A stretch of DNA of 64,000 nt, taken from positions 22,007 to 86,006 of the forward strand of contig CAADUO010000030.1 in the NCBI GenBank assembly GCA_900752215.1. The letters run 5' to 3'. Both the position numbers and the translations under genes were made by a program. Shown here one piece after another: positions 59,881-64,000 of this stretch (position 1 is its first letter; each line of letters starts with the position of its first letter). The notes under the pieces were generated by a model. It worked only from the letters and a program-made list of their open reading frames with translations, made no database searches and was not told where the DNA came from. Source of the DNA: an uncultured Collinsella sp. GTDB taxonomy: Bacteria; Actinomycetota; Coriobacteriia; Coriobacteriales; Coriobacteriaceae.

Positions 59881-61296
59881 ATGGGGAGCAAATCTCAGCA
59901 ACAAGTTAGAGTAACGCCATCGGGCACTGCGGCGCTTCTCGTTGTAATGTATATCGCAGCCTTTGTCGCCGCGTTTAACGAGAACATCATTAACGTGGCG
60001 TTGCACGACATTATGGCGGCCTTTTCGGTGAGTGCCACCACGGTGCAGTGGCTCGTTTCGGGCTACATGATCGTGACGTCGATCTTTACGGCCATCATGG
60101 CCTTCCTGTCCGGCCGTTTCTCGACGCGCAAGCTGCTGTTTTTCGCATGCGGATGCATGGTCGCCGGCGAAGCCCTGTGCCTGGTCGCTCCGTCGTTTAG
60201 CGTTTTGCTGCCAAGTCGTATTTTGCAGGCTGCGGGATCGGGCATCTTGTTCCCGCTCATGATGAACGTGGTGCTGTCTTGTGCCCCGCGTGAGAAGCTC
60301 GGTCTGTATCTGAGCCTGGGTGGTGCCTGCATTACGCTGGGGCCGGCGTTTGGACCCGTGATCAGCGGTCTTATGTGCACGTTGTTTGGCTGGAGGGCGG
60401 TGTTCGTAGTGCCGCTGGTGGGCGGCATTGCGGTCGCAGCGGCGGGCGTTAAGCTTGTTCAGAATGTCGGAGAGCGTTCGAACATCACGCTTGATATTCT
60501 GTCGGTTGTTTTGCTCGCGGCCGGCATTACGGCATTTGTGTATTCCGTAGGCGAGTTCTCGACCAATCTGATTGCCGGTATCGTGGCGCTCTTCACCGCC
60601 ATTGTGCTGCTCGGCCTGTTTGCCGCCCGTCAACTCAAGCTCGAACATCCGGTGCTTAACGTGCGTCCCATGGCGAGCGTTCGCTTTTGGCCTGCGTGCC
60701 TGCTTGTGGTGGTGTCGATGATGACGACGTTCTCGATGAGCGTTTTGTTGCCGCTCTATTTTGAGGGCGCATACGGCATGACCGCACTTATTGCGGGCTT
60801 GCTCATTTTGCCGGCGATTGCCTGCAACGCCGTGACCTCGATTGTGGGCGGACGCGTGATGGACGCCCGTGGCGCATGGCCGCTGCTGCCGGTCGGTTTT
60901 GCCCTGATTGCCGTGGGGCAGACTGCCATCTCGATGACGGCGGCAAGCATGAACATCGGCGTTGTCGTGGCGCTGACCGTTGTGGTGTATGCCGGAGTCG
61001 GCCTGGTGCTGAGTCCCTCGCAGACGGCCGGCTTGGAGACGCTGCCTGCCGCTGAGCATCCTCACGGAACGGCATTGCTCAACACGTGGAACATGATTGC
61101 CGCATCGTTTGGCCCGTCGCTGTTTATCGGCCTGCTCTCGAGTTCTGCCGCGACCGCCGGCGCCGCTGGCGCTGCGTCCGACGTTGCCCAGGCGATTGGA
61201 TTTGCAGCTGCCGTGCGTGTGGCGGCTGTAATTGCCGTGGTCGGGTTCGCGACGTCGCTGGTGTACGCTCGTCGCGAGTCGCACATGTCGCATTAA
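59881..61296 (+). CDS. MFS transporter, DHA2 (drug:H+ antiporter) type
   Basis: The 471-residue protein has about fourteen helices and DHA2 landmarks: NENIINVALHDIMAAFSVSATTVQWLVSGYM at the start, LPSRILQAAGSGILFPL, and LGPAFGPVISGL (motif C-like). Such proteins export drugs or lipids; specificity is unknown. AAGAGGAAGGAAATGC precedes ATG 59881. The long upstream frame through the deformylase gene is a shadow. It is divergent from the deformylase gene and monocistronic. Confidence 0.88.
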   Translation: MGSKSQQQVRVTPSGTAALLVVMYIAAFVAAFNENIINVALHDIMAAFSVSATTVQWLVSGYMIVTSIFTAIMAFLSGRFSTRKLLFFACGCMVAGEALCLVAPSFSVLLPSRILQAAGSGILFPLMMNVVLSCAPREKLGLYLSLGGACITLGPAFGPVISGLMCTLFGWRAVFVVPLVGGIAVAAAGVKLVQNVGERSNITLDILSVVLLAAGITAFVYSVGEFSTNLIAGIVALFTAIVLLGLFAARQLKLEHPVLNVRPMASVRFWPACLLVVVSMMTTFSMSVLLPLYFEGAYGMTALIAGLLILPAIACNAVTSIVGGRVMDARGAWPLLPVGFALIAVGQTAISMTAASMNIGVVVALTVVVYAGVGLVLSPSQTAGLETLPAAEHPHGTALLNTWNMIAASFGPSLFIGLLSSSAATAGAAGAASDVAQAIGFAAAVRVAAVIAVVGFATSLVYARRESHMSH

Positions 61297-61448
61297 TGTG
61301 TGCACATAGATTCTGCAGCTAGATTGGATGGCGACACCATAAACTAATGGACGTTTTGCCGAGAGGCATGAATGTTTAAAGCGCAAAGAGTGCGCGACGG
61401 GCCCCGCGAATGGGGCGATGATGCCCGAGAGGGCTAAGAAGGAGTCTC

Positions 61449-62360
61449 ATGTCCGAGAACGAAGAGATCATGAACGAGACCGAGAACGAGACCATGGCTG
61501 CCGAGGTTGAGGCAGTCGAGACCGTGGAGACCGAAGCTGCCGAGGTTGAGGCTGCTGACGAGGTTTCCGCCGAGGAGGAGGCCGAGGTGGTCGAGGCCGC
61601 CGTTGATTACGATGACGAAGAGCTGATGGACAAGATGCAGAAGGCCGCCCGCCTGCTGCGTAGCCGTCGCTTTGCTATTTCCAAGGAGGAGGAGGCCAAG
61701 GCCGAGCGCATGGCGAACATCGAGCGCGCCATCAAGCTTCTTGACCTCAAGCCCAAGATGGAGCAGAAGGAAATGTCCGACCTGCTGGGCATGCGCCTCC
61801 GTGAGCTCGATGGCCTGATGGCCGAGGCCGAGGCTGCCGATCTGGTCGGCCGCATCGACGACGCCGAGGGCGATATGCGCAAGATTGTTGTCTTCGCCGC
61901 CGAGGATGCCGCTGAGGGCCTGGTCGAGCTTGCCAACAAGAAGGAGAAGCTCCTGCCCGAGCTTTCTTATGAGGAGGCCACCGAGCTGATGGCCGCTCTC
62001 GATAAGGTTATCGCTCCGCTCGTCGCCATGGGCCTGGACGAGGACCGCGGTCCTCGCGGCGGCCGTGACGACCGCGGTGGCCGTGGCGGCGTCCGTGGCG
62101 GTCGCGGCGGCTTTGGCGATCGCGGTGGCCGTGGCGGCGACCGTGGTGGTCGCGGTGGCGATCGCGGTGGCCGCGGCGGCTTTGGTGACCGTGGCGGCGA
62201 TCGTGGCGGTCGCGGCGGTTTTGGCGGCAACCGTGGTGGCTATGGCGACCGCGGCGGCAATCGTGGCGGCTTCGGCGGCAACCGTGGTAACGACCGCGGC
62301 GGTCGCGGTGGCGACCGTGGCGGCCGCAACGGCGGCGGCTTCCGCGGCAACCGCTTTTAG
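61449..62360 (+). CDS. Acidic, winged-helix-like protein with RGG/FG-rich C-terminal tail
   Basis: The 303-residue protein has three parts: an acidic Glu/Val/Ala-rich N-terminus (1-60), a helical middle (about 75-190) with a winged-helix-like segment (IERAIKLLDLKPKMEQKEMS, then DLLGMRLRELDGLMAEAE), and a tail of about 100 residues dominated by RGG, GGFGD and GGDRGG repeats. RGG tails bind RNA and can drive condensates in eukaryotic proteins. I do not recognise a named bacterial family. AAGAAGGAGTCTC precedes ATG 61449. Its TAG is followed 2 nt later by structured element B. Confidence 0.75.
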   Translation: MSENEEIMNETENETMAAEVEAVETVETEAAEVEAADEVSAEEEAEVVEAAVDYDDEELMDKMQKAARLLRSRRFAISKEEEAKAERMANIERAIKLLDLKPKMEQKEMSDLLGMRLRELDGLMAEAEAADLVGRIDDAEGDMRKIVVFAAEDAAEGLVELANKKEKLLPELSYEEATELMAALDKVIAPLVAMGLDEDRGPRGGRDDRGGRGGVRGGRGGFGDRGGRGGDRGGRGGDRGGRGGFGDRGGDRGGRGGFGGNRGGYGDRGGNRGGFGGNRGNDRGGRGGDRGGRNGGGFRGNRF

Positions 62361-62521
62361 GGGTTACGCGGTTCTGCGAACCGCGTAACTAGTTGACGCT
62401 GCAAACCCGCCAGAGCGGCAATCTGCCTTTCAGCTTCGGTGGCATGACCAGAAGGTCAATGCCGTCTCGTTTCAAGGCACCTTGCTCGCTCTGGCGGGCT
62501 TTCGCTCATATGACCCAATCC
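62361..62521 (+). ncRNA. Structured intergenic element B (homologous to 59106-59264)
   Basis: Two nt after the RGG gene's TAG, the hairpin GTTACGCGGTTC-TGC-GAACCGCGTAAC (62363-62389) is followed by TTGACGCTGC (62393-62402). A long hairpin then runs with arms around CCCGCCAGAGCG (62406-62417)/CGCTCTGGCGGG (62487-62498) and an inner stem GGCATGACC-AGAA-GGTCAATGCC. It aligns with element A over about 130 nt, including the boxes CAATCTG, TTCG, TCTC and CACCTTG. The RNA or mobile nature is unproven. Confidence 0.6.
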
Positions 62522-62784
62522 GCTGTCAAGAGCCACAATGGCCCCGCCGACCGCTTGCAATCGGTCGGCGGGGCCTGCCGCTAACCCGTCCCGGTCCGCC
62601 CCCGGCATGTCATCGACGCCTTCGGCTCAGTCTCATATCCGCGGATACCGTTCTGCCGGCCCGCACTCCATTCCTTCGGCGGGGTTCCCCAAGTCTGTCG
62701 AGGCGCATGCGGAGGGCTCCGCGCGCACAGCGAAATAGGGGGTATCCCCGAAGGCCGCCCGGCTCGCCGGGACGGGGGCTATGT
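62522..62784. other. GC-rich region with hairpin, probable IS110 right flank
   Basis: GGCCCCGCCGACCG (62540-62553) pairs with CGGTCGGCGGGGCC (62562-62575), a 14-bp stem. The following 200 bp are very GC-rich like the transposase gene and hold no convincing gene, so they are probably the non-coding right end of the insertion element. I cannot fix its boundary. Confidence 0.5.
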
Positions 62785-64000
62785 CTATTCCGCGCCCTCC
62801 CGGCACATCATGCCGAGGGCCCAGAGCCACCTCACGAGCTCGGCCGCGGTGGCCGCGTTGGCCTTCGCCGCGGGCATGCCGCGGGCGAGCATCTCCTCGC
62901 GCCGCCGCAGGAGCCGCTCGGACCCCTTCCTCCCGTGCATCCTTATCTCGAGGGGCACGCCCGTGTCCCTCGGCATGAGCTTCGGCTGGTGCCGTGCCGC
63001 GGCGTAGCACCATGAGCCCTCAACGGCCAGCTTCCTCACGAGCGCGTTGCCCGCGCCGCTGATGCCTCCGAGCCGCACGGAGTCGCCACTCGACCTCTGA
63101 CTCGGCGCGAGGCCGAAATAGGCCGTGACCTGCCTTCCGGAACGGAACCTCGTGAAGTCGCCGACCTCGGCCGAGAAGGCTGCGGCCAGCGCGAAGGCGC
63201 AGCCCTTGATCGACTGGAGGGCGGCCACCTCCGCGGCGATCGGGCTGGCATCCACGGCGGCCCTGTACTCGGAGAGCAGGTCCGCCCGGGCCTCCGCCGC
63301 GGCCTCGACCTCGTTCCTCAGGGCGGCGAGCGCCCGAACCCCGCCATCGTCCTCCGGCCTGACCTTGTCGAGCCACCTCAGGAAGTCGTAGGTCCAGTAC
63401 TTCCTCGGGTTGCCGGCGGGCGTGGTGCCGCCGTAGACGAACCCCCGCCTTGCGAGGAAGGCGAGCAGCCGCTGCTTGGCGGCCGCCAGGCGCGCGGTCG
63501 CCCCGTCGTAGGCGCCGGCGAGGTCCCTGATGCCTTCGACCTCGGGGGAGGGGACCCATACGGGGGAGATGTCGTGGGCGAGTATCGCCTTGGCCATCCT
63601 GGCGGCGTCGTTCCTGTCGTTCTTGGAGGCCGAGTCGGCGGCCGACCTGGGGATCTTCGAGACCGCGGCGACGACGCACTCGACGCCGAGCCCGGCGAGC
63701 TCCCTTTGCGGGGCGAAGCCGAGGTAGCCGCTCTCGTAGGCCGCGAGCGACGGCCCGGGGAACCCATCCATCCACCCGGCGATCTCGCCCCAGGGGTTGC
63801 CGGGGAACCTCCTCGTCACGGCCTCGCCGGTGTCCGCGTCGAGGGCGCAGACGGTGGTCGACCTCAGGTGGACGTCCATCCCGAACGCGGTAGAATACTT
63901 TGGCATGGGAGCCTCCCAACCTCGTTGCGGCGCGGCTGCGCCTATGGCACTTCAACATCATTGTCGCAGCCCCGACCCGCGGTCACGAGCGGGGGCTCCT
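62600..64000 (-). mobile_element. IS110-family insertion element, left end cut by the window
   Basis: The very GC-rich block contains a complete IS110 transposase reading frame in minus orientation and lacks terminal inverted repeats, as IS110 elements do. The upstream (left) end, where IS110-group elements encode their bridge RNA, extends past position 64000. The right boundary (about 62580-62784) is an estimate from base composition only. Confidence 0.55.
62785..63906 (-). CDS. IS110-family DEDD transposase (bridge-RNA guided recombinase)
   Basis: The 373-residue protein has the RuvC-like DEDD residues Asp11 (GMDVHL), Glu58 (AAYESGYLGF), Asp97 and Asp100 (KNDRNDAARM), a coiled middle, and a C-terminal Tnp domain (SIKGCAFALAAAFSAEVGDF, then FGLAPSQRSSGDSVRLGG) with the candidate nucleophile serine near 272-276. 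IS110 recombinases integrate without terminal repeats, guided by an element-encoded bridge RNA. It is intact. Its strongly GC-rich codon usage differs from neighbouring genes, supporting recent arrival. GGGAGGCTCCC precedes ATG 63906. Confidence 0.9.
   Translation of the reverse strand: MPKYSTAFGMDVHLRSTTVCALDADTGEAVTRRFPGNPWGEIAGWMDGFPGPSLAAYESGYLGFAPQRELAGLGVECVVAAVSKIPRSAADSASKNDRNDAARMAKAILAHDISPVWVPSPEVEGIRDLAGAYDGATARLAAAKQRLLAFLARRGFVYGGTTPAGNPRKYWTYDFLRWLDKVRPEDDGGVRALAALRNEVEAAAEARADLLSEYRAAVDASPIAAEVAALQSIKGCAFALAAAFSAEVGDFTRFRSGRQVTAYFGLAPSQRSSGDSVRLGGISGAGNALVRKLAVEGSWCYAAARHQPKLMPRDTGVPLEIRMHGRKGSERLLRRREEMLARGMPAAKANAATAAELVRWLWALGMMCREGAE

Noticed and set aside
62041..62350. 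Short repeated GC-rich units that could be taken for a repeat array
   Set aside because: They encode the RGG/FG tail in a continuous frame; units are irregular and there are no spacers, so this is not a CRISPR array.
62065..62388. Ala/Val-rich plus-strand frame in another phase of the RGG gene
   Set aside because: Frame-shifted reading of the RGG-coding repeats; no ribosome site.

Overview
This 64 kb window looks like the chromosome of a gut Coriobacteriia bacterium, most likely a Collinsella species. That placement is inference. It rests on GC-rich, densely packed single genes and short operons, TACAAT-type -10 boxes, GGGAC-bearing intergenic palindromes, a bile salt hydrolase, and large periplasmic-binding-domain histidine kinases. 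No rRNA, tRNA, CRISPR array or prophage was recognised.

Layout. Positions 1-750 are gene-poor and AT-richer, with a 229-bp inverted-repeat element whose two ends each open a tiny hydrophobic reading frame. Positions 750-4080 hold a glutaredoxin, an XRE/TipAS regulator, trmO and a PatB-type C-S lyase. Positions 4.2-10.7 kb form a signalling block: a binding lipoprotein translationally coupled to a hybrid kinase, then a flavin protein and a second kinase with two fused binding domains. Positions 10.8-17.2 kb hold a K+ channel, a LOG-like protein, a ClC channel, a flavodoxin/ferredoxin protein, a methyltransferase and a GntR-controlled ABC exporter. Positions 17.4-28.4 kb carry prfC, a VUT transporter with a structured leader plus an SDR enzyme, ung, a DMT/LysR pair, a MATE pump, rlmA, rsmJ and small genes. 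Positions 28.6-36.2 kb carry a Tet(M)-like GTPase, an AAA ATPase next to a UvrA2-type protein, trmL and a COG0523 GTPase. Positions 36.3-40.3 kb carry redox proteins, a GGDEF protein, a decayed EAL gene and a patatin. Positions 40.4-42.5 kb are a thiamine-salvage operon behind a TPP riboswitch. Positions 42.5-50 kb carry a HAD phosphatase, a LysR regulator with a MetE-like enzyme, two nucleobase permeases, an esterase and a peptide-deformylase-like protein lacking its catalytic Glu. Positions 50-55.3 kb carry a bile salt hydrolase, a Tat lipoprotein esterase apparently inserted between two copies of one terminator palindrome, and kup. Positions 55.5-64 kb carry a DMT/LysR pair, an XRE-aminotransferase fusion behind phased TTGAAC boxes, a second peptide deformylase, an MFS pump, an RGG-rich protein and a partial IS110 element.

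The most unusual signal is a pair of homologous ~160-nt structured intergenic elements (59106-59264 on the minus strand, 62361-62521 on the plus strand). Each starts two bases after a TAG stop codon with a short hairpin, followed by a shared TTGACGCTGC box and a long multi-bulged hairpin. Primary sequence in loops and internal loops is conserved while stem pairs differ compensatorily. Other points of interest are the convergent micropeptide element, the transcription-factor/aminotransferase fusion with its helically phased operator, the two atypical deformylases, and the structured leader of the VUT transporter.
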